In this document: positions 46,801 through 54,460 of the stretch, piece by piece
How positions within the stretch are numbered: the first letter of the stretch is position 1
Layout: each line of letters begins with the position of its first letter
NCBI GenBank assembly: GCA_964408945.1
Contig: CAYPBJ010000001.1
Location: 103,027 to 167,026, forward strand
Length of the DNA: 64,000 nucleotides
Source: VMCP01 sp964408945
GTDB taxonomy: Bacteria; Bacteroidota; Bacteroidia; NS11-12g; UBA955
Direction of reading: 5' to 3'
The notes under the pieces: model-generated
Database searches by the model: none
What the model was told of the DNA's origin: nothing
What the model saw: only the letters and a program-made list of their open reading frames with translations
Position numbers and translations under genes: made by a program

Positions 46801-47488
46801 GCTGTGTAAAGGCGATTCTGCGATTTTCCAAGTTTTGGGAGGGGATTCTGTTAGTTGGAAAGTAGATCTTGATACTGCTCGTTCTAAAGCGTTCAATAAA
46901 TCAGGAACTTATGTTTTCAGGGTGTATAACGGACCCGGAACTTGTTTTGCTTCTGATTCGGTTCAAGTTTATGCTTATTCACCCGCTGATATTCAAGCTT
47001 ATGCTGATACAACTATTTTTAGAGGAAGACAGGCACAATTGAGATTGAAAAATGCCTACAGTAATATCAAATGGTTTCCATCTAATTTATTGTTAGACAG
47101 CATCAGTGATTTTGTGGTTACTAAGCGGTTGACTGATAGTACGGTATTTTATGTGACCGCCTTGGATTCGAATGGATGTCCAGATTTAGATTCTGTTATT
47201 GTTAGAATTATTGACCCTCCATTGGTTAAAATACCTAATATTATTACTCCAAGTGGAGATGATAAAAATCAAACTTGGAATTTGATTGATATACCCGATT
47301 TATTCTTGTTTGATATTGTAATTTCTGATAGACAAGGAAAAAGAGTATATTCGACAAGTAATTATGACAATAATTGGGCAGCAACTGATCAAAACGGAGA
47401 TCCTTTGCCCGATGGAGTCTACTTCTATTATATGAAAAATCGTCAAACCAATCAGGTGTATAGAGGATACATTCAGGTTATTAAATAA
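43844..47488 (+). CDS. Giant secreted protein: beta-helix-like N-terminus, PKD domains, CHU-C (gliding-type) T9SS signal
   Basis: 1214 aa with a signal peptide (LLALLSIASVVLQAAN). Residues ~25-130 resemble DUF1565/pectate-lyase-like right-handed helices (YYLSTTGDDSKDGLSPANAW). A series of PKD-like repeats (~330-960) shows the typical WKFGDES, WRWEYEG, WDFGDSI, FWDFGNGKSD cores. The last ~90 residues are a CHU_C/gliding motility-associated C-terminal domain (NIITPSGDDKNQTWNL ... ISDRQGKRVYS ... DGVYFYYMK), a T9SS export and anchor signal. The downstream PorP/SprF gene begins 2 bp after its stop, the pairing seen for SprB-like adhesins and their outer-membrane partner. Confidence 0.85.
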   Translation: MKLNLNPYKKIFLLALLSIASVVLQAANYYLSTTGDDSKDGLSPANAWKTLSKAVSTLTNNDKLFIAAGNYTGSLNVGVTLSVSIDGTVRVDHLRMNSGSLALEGTNSGLLNVKDSFVLNNGIITVSTFTARLHALATCGLKGGNKNSYVIGGYAVHNIDPAGKSFVWHVGVANQYRPVKMEGFAQPGVADHWFHAEYFYTTPPATPTLPSTTRNISKTGYWFVKSSAGPTQARAFEMSFYYDTVTADDGVFDAPKLQLLNSNGTKPWVVSKTGGTFDRKGYITSNTIDSLKFFVLGNAKGGSTFQGGVNTLGDNTNPFAKFTFDTKALCVGDTIYFKDQSKNAAGVNYTWKFGDESLTGSLAGKNVLSTGPSSKNPVHIYNGAGNFRVRLEIRNTNNTIDTSILILPVGVRPKLTGLNAIQFYRYPMNAIDTFDDATICQGQRFWAIDNYDITFGYNPNNDYVTNLEIKVVGVTPEPKVQTVMPVPGMDTLKTTISQPGAYQIFATRTTNKGCKAFDVADLIIYATPGVAFSWSKQCETPPNTKFLVTNMTGDPSFTNKILKWRWEYEGQIVTGDVVKNPSTKNYLFSGGHPGVNMVKLVMETNFGCIDSFSDPVYIFPKPIVGYNLDKLCDGEVMEADATSSQIKFGGSINDYIWKFDVTGAGVADTGNQVTYQYPGPGLYRNTLTLFSYNNGMPICRADSTFFVRIHPKPTPSYQIKEVCFGDSTSLRRVIDRYPHRDSMLYYWFLDYNYIGNDTNFKYKLPKPGNYALTMRATSLAGCRDSAVGVLRSFYVPDVSFNLDMTVPGNDTFQCLNWNRFTFDYNFGLDPYDTIRNSYWDFGDSIVESPVSNNYHGYTKADTFTVKLFVDNVNGCADSAYQTVYVWPSPVAGFTHEGICMPDTVVFTDTISTSVDPIVKRFWDFGNGKSDTNNVNIARNLYMNATPVNVTYVITTDHGCVDSIVKVLDSLIDIPKANWQIISGSMPLCKGDSAIFQVLGGDSVSWKVDLDTARSKAFNKSGTYVFRVYNGPGTCFASDSVQVYAYSPADIQAYADTTIFRGRQAQLRLKNAYSNIKWFPSNLLLDSISDFVVTKRLTDSTVFYVTALDSNGCPDLDSVIVRIIDPPLVKIPNIITPSGDDKNQTWNLIDIPDLFLFDIVISDRQGKRVYSTSNYDNNWAATDQNGDPLPDGVYFYYMKNRQTNQVYRGYIQVIK

Positions 47489-47490
47489 AC

Positions 47491-48879
47491 ATGAAGAAAC
47501 TATCAATTTTGTCGATATTAGCTCTTTCTGCTGTGCAAGTATTTGCGCAAATGGGTGCTAGAATTGACCAATTTTATTTAGACCGTTCATCGGTGATTCC
47601 GGCGGCAATTACCGCAACTGATAAGGGCTATGTGTCTCTGTACTACAATAAATTGTTTATTGATGTACCTGGTTCTCCGCAGCATACATTGTTTAACGCA
47701 GCAATGCCTCTTCCGAAACAGAATACAGCCTTTGGGTTGTTTTACATGAAAGAGAATATTGCATTTTCAGAAATGCACAACGCCTATGCAACATATGCCT
47801 ATAAAATTCCTTTAGGAAACGATGTTAATGTTAGCTTAGGAGTAAGTGCCGGTGTTTTGGCCCAAAATTTTGATGCATCAAAAGCAGTATTCTATGATGA
47901 TAATGATCCTAAAATCATCGCATTGTTGTATAGCCCTCCGGTTGTTAGAGCAGATTTGCGGGCTTCATTTTATGTGAGTTCTGAGAAGTTTTATGCTGGT
48001 ATGGTTGTATCTCGTTTGCCAAAGCCTCGATTTGATTATTCGTATTACAACTATTCAGCAAGTTATGATTTACAAACGCAGGCTTCCTGGATGGTTGGTT
48101 ATAATGCTGCAATTGACGATAACTTCACGTTGAAGCCTTCGTTTAATTTCAATATGTACAATTGGGACTATTTGTACTATCAGGGTAATTTGACGGCAGA
48201 TTTTCAAGGGAAATTTTGGTTAGGTTTTGGAGTAAATAATCTTTGGCAGGCAGGTTTCAATGTGGGTTTAAAACCTCAAGAAGAGATAACGTGTGCATAC
48301 TCATATACCGTTCCAGATGGTGTTCAAAGGGGCTTATTGGGACCGATGCATGAATTTACTACAACCATTGGATTCGGAGCGTTGGGTGCAGGTATCGCTG
48401 GAAATGGGAATGGAAATGGAGATGGCTCTAACAGCGACGGAGAAGGTGATGGTTCAAATGGTGGGTCTGGCGGAGATGATGAAAACGGCGGAAAAAGAAG
48501 AAGAGGCGGCGACCTAAATGGTCAAGGAGTATCTCCAAGTGAGCGAATCCGTAAAGACGTGACGGTTAAGGCATTTTCAGACATGGAGAACTTTGGCAAA
48601 GGGAATGATACAAGCGGAATTACGTTACCTCCTATTCCAAAAGTTAAACCAGAACCTGGACATTACTTAGTTGCCGGTCTGCATGCTTCTGAAGATAAGG
48701 CTAACAAAATGATTAAAGACCTATACATGAAAGATGTTTTGGCGTTCAAGTTTTACGATCCTAGAAATAAGAGTTATTACGTTTACATAAAACGTTATGA
48801 TACTGAAAAAGACGCCAATAAAGGTACTTTCTACTTTGAAGTTTCTGTTCCCAACATTTGGGTGAGAGAAATGCAATAA
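47491..48879 (+). CDS. PorP/SprF-family T9SS outer-membrane protein fused to a Gly/Asp-rich linker and SPOR-like C-terminus
   Basis: 462 aa. Residues 1-~290 are a PorP/SprF barrel (signal LSILALSAVQVFAQMGARIDQFYLD, then MPLPKQNTAFGLFYMKEN, GVSAGVLAQNFDASKAVF, KPSFNFNMYNWDY). From ~305 comes a Gly/Asn/Asp-rich linker with GNGNGDGSNSDGEGDG, then at ~385-462 a compact domain (GHYLVAGLHASEDKANKMIKDL ... YYVYIKRYDTEKDANK) that resembles an SPOR peptidoglycan-binding fold. PorP/SprF proteins anchor or help export CHU-C adhesins; the extra domain could tie the barrel to the cell wall. The SPOR call is from pattern alone. Confidence 0.72.
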   Translation: MKKLSILSILALSAVQVFAQMGARIDQFYLDRSSVIPAAITATDKGYVSLYYNKLFIDVPGSPQHTLFNAAMPLPKQNTAFGLFYMKENIAFSEMHNAYATYAYKIPLGNDVNVSLGVSAGVLAQNFDASKAVFYDDNDPKIIALLYSPPVVRADLRASFYVSSEKFYAGMVVSRLPKPRFDYSYYNYSASYDLQTQASWMVGYNAAIDDNFTLKPSFNFNMYNWDYLYYQGNLTADFQGKFWLGFGVNNLWQAGFNVGLKPQEEITCAYSYTVPDGVQRGLLGPMHEFTTTIGFGALGAGIAGNGNGNGDGSNSDGEGDGSNGGSGGDDENGGKRRRGGDLNGQGVSPSERIRKDVTVKAFSDMENFGKGNDTSGITLPPIPKVKPEPGHYLVAGLHASEDKANKMIKDLYMKDVLAFKFYDPRNKSYYVYIKRYDTEKDANKGTFYFEVSVPNIWVREMQ

Positions 48880-49548
48880 TCAAGGTTTTGATGAACCCAT
48901 AAACGCAAATCGTATGAGATTGCAACCCATTTGTAGGGCTTGCAGTCTTATACTTTCTGGATCTTTATATACTTCTGGATCTTCCCATCCATTTCCCAAA
49001 TCAGATTCATAATCATAGTAGCAAACCAATCTTCCTTTGTAGAATAGCCCGAGTCCCTCAGCCGGTTTTCCATCGTGTTCATGAATTTTAGGTACACCTG
49101 AAGGAAATTTAAAACTGTTATTGTAAATGGGGTGGGAAAGTGGTACCGCTGTCAACTCCAACTCTGGGAATACTTTTTTTAATTCTCGTCTGATGTAAGG
49201 ATCCATACCGTAATTGTCACAAATGTGAAGGAATCCGCCGGAGATTAAATAACTTCTCAAGTTTTGAGCTTCCTGTTCTGAAAAAACTACGTTTCCATGT
49301 CCTGTCATGAATATGAAGGGGTATGAAAATAGATCATCGCTGCCTACTTCAATAATTACTTCTTGGGTATTGAGGGTTGTTTTGATTTGTTTATTGCAAA
49401 AAATCGCGAGATTCTTAAGGGCAGTTTTACTGCTGTACCAATCACCTCCACCGTTGTATTTCAGTCGAGCTAATGAAATATTTTGGCCGAATAAACGTCC
49501 CCCGAAAAGAAAAAGTAGGACAAAAAAAGTAAGCCTTTTGTTTACCAC
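48880..49548 (-). CDS. DUF4159-family secreted protein
   Basis: 222 aa. Signal peptide (FFVLLFLFGGRLFGQ). The DUF4159 blocks are visible: ARLKYNGGGDWYSSKTALKNL, FIFMTGHGNVVFSEQEAQNLRSYLISGGFLHICDNYGMD, and YKGRLVCYYDYESDLGNGWEDPE. The fold is thought to be like a glutamine amidotransferase, but role is unknown. The stop is immediately adjacent to the stop of the convergent PorP/SprF gene (0-bp gap). Overlaps uppP by 7 bp. Confidence 0.8.
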   Translation of the reverse strand: MVNKRLTFFVLLFLFGGRLFGQNISLARLKYNGGGDWYSSKTALKNLAIFCNKQIKTTLNTQEVIIEVGSDDLFSYPFIFMTGHGNVVFSEQEAQNLRSYLISGGFLHICDNYGMDPYIRRELKKVFPELELTAVPLSHPIYNNSFKFPSGVPKIHEHDGKPAEGLGLFYKGRLVCYYDYESDLGNGWEDPEVYKDPESIRLQALQMGCNLIRFAFMGSSKP

Positions 49549-50303
49549 AACGTTATGAGGAAAATGCTACCAATAACGATTCTATAAATCCCGAAAGCGG
49601 CGAAACCGTATTTTTGTACAACACCGATAAATAGTTTAACGGCAATGGCGGCGGTAATAAAACTGAGAACATTTCCAATGGCTATGTCTGAAAGTGCAGA
49701 CGAAGATAGTTGATCCCAATTTTTAAGCATTTTATATCCTGCGGCGGCAGAAAGAGTTGGAACCGCTAAAAAGAAGGAGAATTCTGTTGCGGAGTGTTTA
49801 GATAATTTACACCCTAATGCACCTGCAATACTGGCTGCGCTTCTGCTGGTACCTGGTATCATCGCAAAGGATTGAATTACACCTATGGTGAAGGCATCTT
49901 TAAATGTCATGCTATCAACGGTTTTCTCGCCTGGTTTTAGCCATTTATCCATAAAAACAAGAAACAGACCTACTAAAATGAGCATAACGCCAACTACTGC
50001 AGGTGTTTGGAGTAAGGTTTCAAGAAAATCATCGAATAAAAGCCCAAGGATAGCGGCGGGAATGAATCCAACAATCAGTTTAGAATAAAAGGCAATTGAA
50101 AAGTTCTTGATGAATCGTTCCCAATACAGGAATACGACCGCCATTATAGCACCAAATTGGATTGAAATTAGGTAAGTGTCAATTGCGGGATCATTGACGT
50201 TCATCCATTCTTGAAACATCATTAAATGACCGGTACTTGAAACTGGAAGGTATTCGGTTAAACCTTCTACGGCTGAAAAAATCGCGTTTTCAGTAAAGGT
50301 CAT
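49542..50303 (-). CDS. uppP: Undecaprenyl-diphosphatase UppP (BacA)
   Basis: 253 aa membrane enzyme. Signature EGLTEYLPVSSTGHLMMFQ near residue 14 and the second active-site block MIPGTSRSAASIAGAL near 157, with eight helices. It regenerates undecaprenyl phosphate for peptidoglycan and O-antigen synthesis. Sits in a ftsX-DUF3098-uppP-DUF4159 series with 1-7 bp overlaps, a cell-envelope operon frequently seen in Bacteroidota (truB, often next, is absent here). Confidence 0.95.
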   Translation of the reverse strand: MTFTENAIFSAVEGLTEYLPVSSTGHLMMFQEWMNVNDPAIDTYLISIQFGAIMAVVFLYWERFIKNFSIAFYSKLIVGFIPAAILGLLFDDFLETLLQTPAVVGVMLILVGLFLVFMDKWLKPGEKTVDSMTFKDAFTIGVIQSFAMIPGTSRSAASIAGALGCKLSKHSATEFSFFLAVPTLSAAAGYKMLKNWDQLSSSALSDIAIGNVLSFITAAIAVKLFIGVVQKYGFAAFGIYRIVIGSIFLITLW

Positions 50304-50545
50304 TTTTTACGGTAGAAAATTGCCGCAATGCCAATGCCGAATCCTAAAATAACCACAATTGGGGCTAATGTAGCTCTTCGGAAATCATAAATATCGCCAG
50401 ATTTACCGCTCATTAATACAAATCCGAGAATGACCATCGTCATGCTAATGGCAATGAGAATGTAGTTTTCTTTATTGAAGATGAGGTCAGCAGGAGTGTT
50501 TTTTTTCTCTTCGGTTGCTACGTTTTTGATATTCTTATTTTTCAT
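50300..50545 (-). CDS. DUF3098-family small membrane protein
   Basis: 81 aa. Charged N-terminus (MKNKNIKNVATEEKKN), then two membrane helices (ILIAISMTMVILGFVLMSG and PIVVILGFGIGIAAIFYR) separated by SGKSGDIYDFRRATLA, the DUF3098 signature arrangement. Function unknown; its conserved seat between ftsX and uppP suggests an envelope or division role. ATGA overlap with uppP and 1-bp overlap with ftsX. Confidence 0.82.
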   Translation of the reverse strand: MKNKNIKNVATEEKKNTPADLIFNKENYILIAISMTMVILGFVLMSGKSGDIYDFRRATLAPIVVILGFGIGIAAIFYRKK

Positions 50546-51429
50546 TAGTACAGATTTTCAATTTTCAGTTTTAAGTATTTGCGTGTGCTTGCTAAACTGG
50601 TTAAAGTAGAAAGCAATATTCCAAAAATAGCAATTGCAATTGAAACAATCAGCAAATCTTTGAAAACAATGTGGCTGGTGAATTCTTTCAATATTTCAAA
50701 TTCGGGCTCGCCAGAGTATGGAAGTCCCCAGAATAACAGCCAAATGCCTAAAGCCGCTATGGGTAAAGCGGCAATGGAATGACGAACCGATTTTAAGACA
50801 AAGGGTTTTAATATAAAGGCATTTGTGGCGCCCACTAACTGCATGCTTTTGATAGTATATCGATTGGCAAAGATGCTCATTCTCACATTGTTATTAATGA
50901 GGACCGTTGATAGGATAATAAAAATAAGAGCCACTCCCGATAAAATCCATTGCAATTTTTCAATGTTCTGGGTCATAGATTGCAACCAATTTTTTTGGAA
51001 CAGTACGTCTTCTACGCCAGCTTGACTTTTAAACATTTTAGTCATTTGATCCATGAATTCTGTATTTGCATACTGGGCTTTAGGATACACTTCTAAGCTC
51101 AATGGTAGGGTTACAGTTTCTACGTAATTCATGAAATCAGGATCGTACTTATCGCCCATTTCTTTCATTCCCTGTTCGCGAGAAACGAAACGTGTTTTAG
51201 AAACCCAAGGTTTTTTTTCGATTTCTTTTTGAAGTTTAGTAACTTGAGTTTCTTGAATTTCATCGTGAAAATAGATGTCAATACTGGAATTTTCTAGCCA
51301 ATGATCACCCATAGATTTGAAGCCAAGTAAGGTGGTTCCAAGCAAACCAAGGATGAACATAACAGCGGCTAGACTTAAAATCCCTGGCAGTGCCGATGGT
51401 TTTTTGCGTTTGACGGGTTTCTCTTCCAT
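50545..51429 (-). CDS. ftsX: Cell division protein FtsX-family permease
   Basis: 294 aa. N-terminal helix (LPGILSLAAVMFILGLLGTTLLGF), a periplasmic domain (~60-165: NSSIDIYFHDEIQETQVTKLQKEI, LPLSLEVYPKAQYAN), and C-terminal FtsX helices (GVALIFIILSTVLINNNVRMSIF ... IKSMQLVGATNAFILKPF). With FtsE it activates cell-wall hydrolases at the septum; FtsE is not in the window. Confidence 0.9.
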   Translation of the reverse strand: MEEKPVKRKKPSALPGILSLAAVMFILGLLGTTLLGFKSMGDHWLENSSIDIYFHDEIQETQVTKLQKEIEKKPWVSKTRFVSREQGMKEMGDKYDPDFMNYVETVTLPLSLEVYPKAQYANTEFMDQMTKMFKSQAGVEDVLFQKNWLQSMTQNIEKLQWILSGVALIFIILSTVLINNNVRMSIFANRYTIKSMQLVGATNAFILKPFVLKSVRHSIAALPIAALGIWLLFWGLPYSGEPEFEILKEFTSHIVFKDLLIVSIAIAIFGILLSTLTSLASTRKYLKLKIENLY

Positions 51430-51511
51430 GGAAAATTAAACTTAGTGCGAAAATGCATAAAATTAATGGTGTGATGAAAAGAAGTTTTCCGCATTGTGTA
51501 GATTTGTTGGC

Positions 51512-52240
51512 ATGCAATTGTTTTCCCAGTTAGATTTGAACAAAGTATTGTTTTTAGATATTGAGACGGTCCCCGCTGAACCGTCATTCAAGAGTTTAAG
51601 TCCACAGTGGCAAGCGCTTTGGGAGAAAAAATCAAAATCTTTGGTGAAAGAAAACATTACTGCTGGCGATATGTATGATCGATCAGCTATTTATGCGGAG
51701 TTTGGTAAAGTAGTTTGTGTTTGCGTAGGAATTATAACCGGCTATCCGCATCAGCCTCAGTTGAGGTTGAAATATTTTGCAAATGATGATGAAAAACAAT
51801 TGCTCACTGAGTTTGCGGATTTACTTCGGGTATATTTTAGCACGGATAAGTCGTTTTTGTGTGCGCATAATGGAAAGGAATTTGATTTTCCGTATTTGTC
51901 TCGGAGGATGTTAATTCACGGAATTAAACTGCCGGTTTTACTAGATAATGCAGGAAAGAAACCTTGGGAGATAAAGCACCTAGATACGATGGATATGTGG
52001 AAATTTGGGGATTATAAAAGTTATACTTCCTTGGAACTATTGGCATCTTTATTCGGCATACCCACTCCCAAAGATGATATTGACGGAAGCATGGTGGCAG
52101 ATGTGTATTACCGGGAAAAAGATTTAAAGCGAATTGTGCAATACTGCTTAAAAGATGTTGTCACATTAGCTCAGTTATTCCTGAAAATGATGAATGTTCC
52201 TGCAATAAGTGACGAAAATATTATATTTCCGACAGAGTAA
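51512..52240 (+). CDS. DEDD 3'-5' exonuclease domain protein (PolB-like)
   Basis: 242 aa from ATG at 51512 (MQLFSQLDLNKVLFLDIETVP); TTG at 51494 is upstream noise. Exonuclease motifs: ExoI FLDIETVP, ExoII CAHNGKEFDFPYLSRRM, ExoIII YCLKDVVTLAQLF. It matches the predicted polymerase-B-like 3'-5' exonuclease group of Bacteroidota, stand-alone with no polymerase domain. Probably trims or proofreads nucleic acid; substrate unknown. Divergent from ftsX (82 bp). Confidence 0.87.
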   Translation: MQLFSQLDLNKVLFLDIETVPAEPSFKSLSPQWQALWEKKSKSLVKENITAGDMYDRSAIYAEFGKVVCVCVGIITGYPHQPQLRLKYFANDDEKQLLTEFADLLRVYFSTDKSFLCAHNGKEFDFPYLSRRMLIHGIKLPVLLDNAGKKPWEIKHLDTMDMWKFGDYKSYTSLELLASLFGIPTPKDDIDGSMVADVYYREKDLKRIVQYCLKDVVTLAQLFLKMMNVPAISDENIIFPTE

Positions 52241-52276
52241 GCCGCGTTTAAGGATTTAAACTTGTCAAATTAGAAC

Positions 52277-52284
52277 TATATTTG
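52277..52284 (+). promoter_or_regulatory. -7 element (TATATTTG) for the 709-aa PKD/CHU-C gene
   Basis: TATATTTG ends 7 nt before ATG at 52292. A TTTA at 52255-52258 is 18 nt upstream as a weak -33 candidate. Confidence 0.45.
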
Positions 52285-52291
52285 TAATTCT

Positions 52292-54421
52292 ATGTATCGT
52301 TCGATCCGTGCGTTTGCTTTATTTGCTTTGACCTTTGGATTTTGGGGTGTCGCCATGGCTGCTGAACCCACTGTTGGTCCGAGCAATGCCAAGGTTACCA
52401 ATATCCAGTGCAAACAAGCTACCATAAGTTGGACAAACGGTAATGGTGGTTGGAGATTTGTACTAGTGAAAGAAGCTTCGGCTGTAGATGCCGCTCCTGC
52501 CGACGGATCAAACTATACCGTGTTTAATACTTTTGGCTCAGGACAACAGCTCGGAACCGGTAATTACGCTGTTTATAATAATATTACTTCTAGTTTTACG
52601 TTGCTTGGCCTTAAGGCAAATACTAAATATTACATTTCTATTTTCGAGCACGATGGTGGTTCTCCCATTGATTACCTAACCAGCTCACCAGCAACAGTAT
52701 CTTTTACAACTTATGATATTAAATTGGATTTTGATTTCACTATTAACGATAGTTGTGATCAGACCAACGTAGTCAGTTTCAATAATAAATCTACTTCAAA
52801 CTTTACTGGCATAAAATATACTTGGTTATTTCAAGATGGTAACCAAGATACTGGTAAAAATGTAACCCACACTTATATGCAAGGTGGTAACTACCAGGTA
52901 ATGCTCGTTGCTTCGCCTTCTTACGGATGTACAGATAATTTTACCAATAGCAATGCGGTTAAAATAATTCCTCGTCCTGTTAGTGCGCCCATCGAAATAA
53001 ACAATGATTTGTCTCAGTGTCTGGAAGGTAATATTTTCAGGTTTGCAGATAACACCACCTTGAAAAATTTACCAAAGATGGCGTATACAAGAACTTGGTA
53101 TTTCACTGCCACAGATTCTTCAACCATTCCAAAACCTGTAAAGTCATTTACCAAAGGCGGCAAATATAAAATTGGTTACAAAAGTGAAACTTATTTTGAC
53201 AATATTAGAACGGGTTGTACTGACACCGCTTCGCTTTGGATTAATGTTGTTCCTGCCCCATCTAGTGGAATTACCATCAATGATAGTCTTCAATGTTTGA
53301 CCGGAAATAACTTTGTTTTCGATAACATCTTTCCCGGATTGGTGAAGTTTTCTTGGGATTTGGGTGACGGAACATCATCTTTGAATAAATCTATCACCCA
53401 TAGTTATGCAAATGCTGGTGTATATCCTATCATTCATAGCGCTGAAAGTCCTGAAGGTTGCAAGAGTACAGATACCATTTTAATTGCTGTGAAACCCAAT
53501 GTAGTTGCTTCTTTTGCGGGTTTGCCAGCTATTGCATGTGAAAATGATGCACCAATAACTCTGTTTCCAAGTGATCCCAATGGTGTTTTTTATCCTTCTT
53601 CTGGAAGTATTTTAGGAACGTTGTATACTCCAGGAAATGCAGGTAATCACTCAGTTAAATACGTAGTAAAAGATAGTTTTTGCCCTGACAGCGTTACACA
53701 AAATATCAAAATCAATCTCAGACCCAAGTTTACTTTGGGCAAGGATACCGTGATTTGTGATAATCAAGATTTTTTATTGATAGTTAATGCTGCTGGCACT
53801 GTAACTTGGGAAAATACCACTTCTGCAAATCCAAGGTCTATATTTAATCCTGGAAAGTACTCAGCAACAGTTACCAATAATGGTTGTAGTTGGTCTGATA
53901 CCATAAATGTTGGATATGCATTAACTCCTCAAGCAAATTTGCCAGGCGATACCCTTATTTGCAAGGGTGCTTTAATTGTTTTAAAACAAACTTGGCCAAA
54001 TTCATCTATCAATTGGAGTACAGGAAGCAGAGATACTGTGATATACGTTTCCTCGCCAGGTGTTTATTCTGTAGCGGTAACAAATTCATGCGGCACTGCA
54101 TCTGATTGGATGGAAGTAAAGGTTTCCGATGGAGAATGTGATATTTTTGTCCCAACGGCTTTCACTCCAAACGGAGATGATAGAAATGAATACTTCGAAA
54201 TTGTAGGTAGAGATATAACTCCAACACTACTCATTATTTACAATAGATGGGGTGAAGTGTTGTTTGATAGCCACAAATCAGGTGAGTACCGCTGGTACGG
54301 TGATGCCAATGGAGAGCCATGCATGTCAGGTTTGTATCCCTTTTTATATAGATACGAGCAACGTGTAGGGGATAGAGTCATCAGAAAAACCGTTTCAAGT
54401 TCTGTAATGATCCTTAAATAG
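52292..54421 (+). CDS. Secreted PKD-repeat protein with CHU-C T9SS signal
   Basis: 709 aa. Signal peptide (FALFALTFGFWGVAMAAE), a fibronectin III-like start (VTNIQCKQATISWTNGNGGWRF), two or more PKD cores (YTWLFQDGNQDTG, FSWDLGDGTSSL) and Cys-rich Ig-like parts. The C-terminal CHU-C is canonical: FVPTAFTPNGDDRNEYFEIVG ... IYNRWGEVLFDS ... GLYPFLYRYEQR. Likely a surface-exposed or released adhesin. Unlike the 1214-aa protein it has no adjacent PorP/SprF gene. Confidence 0.87.
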   Translation: MYRSIRAFALFALTFGFWGVAMAAEPTVGPSNAKVTNIQCKQATISWTNGNGGWRFVLVKEASAVDAAPADGSNYTVFNTFGSGQQLGTGNYAVYNNITSSFTLLGLKANTKYYISIFEHDGGSPIDYLTSSPATVSFTTYDIKLDFDFTINDSCDQTNVVSFNNKSTSNFTGIKYTWLFQDGNQDTGKNVTHTYMQGGNYQVMLVASPSYGCTDNFTNSNAVKIIPRPVSAPIEINNDLSQCLEGNIFRFADNTTLKNLPKMAYTRTWYFTATDSSTIPKPVKSFTKGGKYKIGYKSETYFDNIRTGCTDTASLWINVVPAPSSGITINDSLQCLTGNNFVFDNIFPGLVKFSWDLGDGTSSLNKSITHSYANAGVYPIIHSAESPEGCKSTDTILIAVKPNVVASFAGLPAIACENDAPITLFPSDPNGVFYPSSGSILGTLYTPGNAGNHSVKYVVKDSFCPDSVTQNIKINLRPKFTLGKDTVICDNQDFLLIVNAAGTVTWENTTSANPRSIFNPGKYSATVTNNGCSWSDTINVGYALTPQANLPGDTLICKGALIVLKQTWPNSSINWSTGSRDTVIYVSSPGVYSVAVTNSCGTASDWMEVKVSDGECDIFVPTAFTPNGDDRNEYFEIVGRDITPTLLIIYNRWGEVLFDSHKSGEYRWYGDANGEPCMSGLYPFLYRYEQRVGDRVIRKTVSSSVMILK

Positions 54422-54447
54422 GATTTAGAATTCTACCTTTACTTACC

Positions 54448-54455
54448 TAACTTTG
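54448..54455 (+). promoter_or_regulatory. -7 element (TAACTTTG) for purL
   Basis: TAACTTTG ends 5 nt before ATG at 54461. The weak TTTA at 54424-54427 is 20 nt upstream. Predicts a leaderless purL transcript. Confidence 0.5.
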
Positions 54456-54460
54456 CAGCG

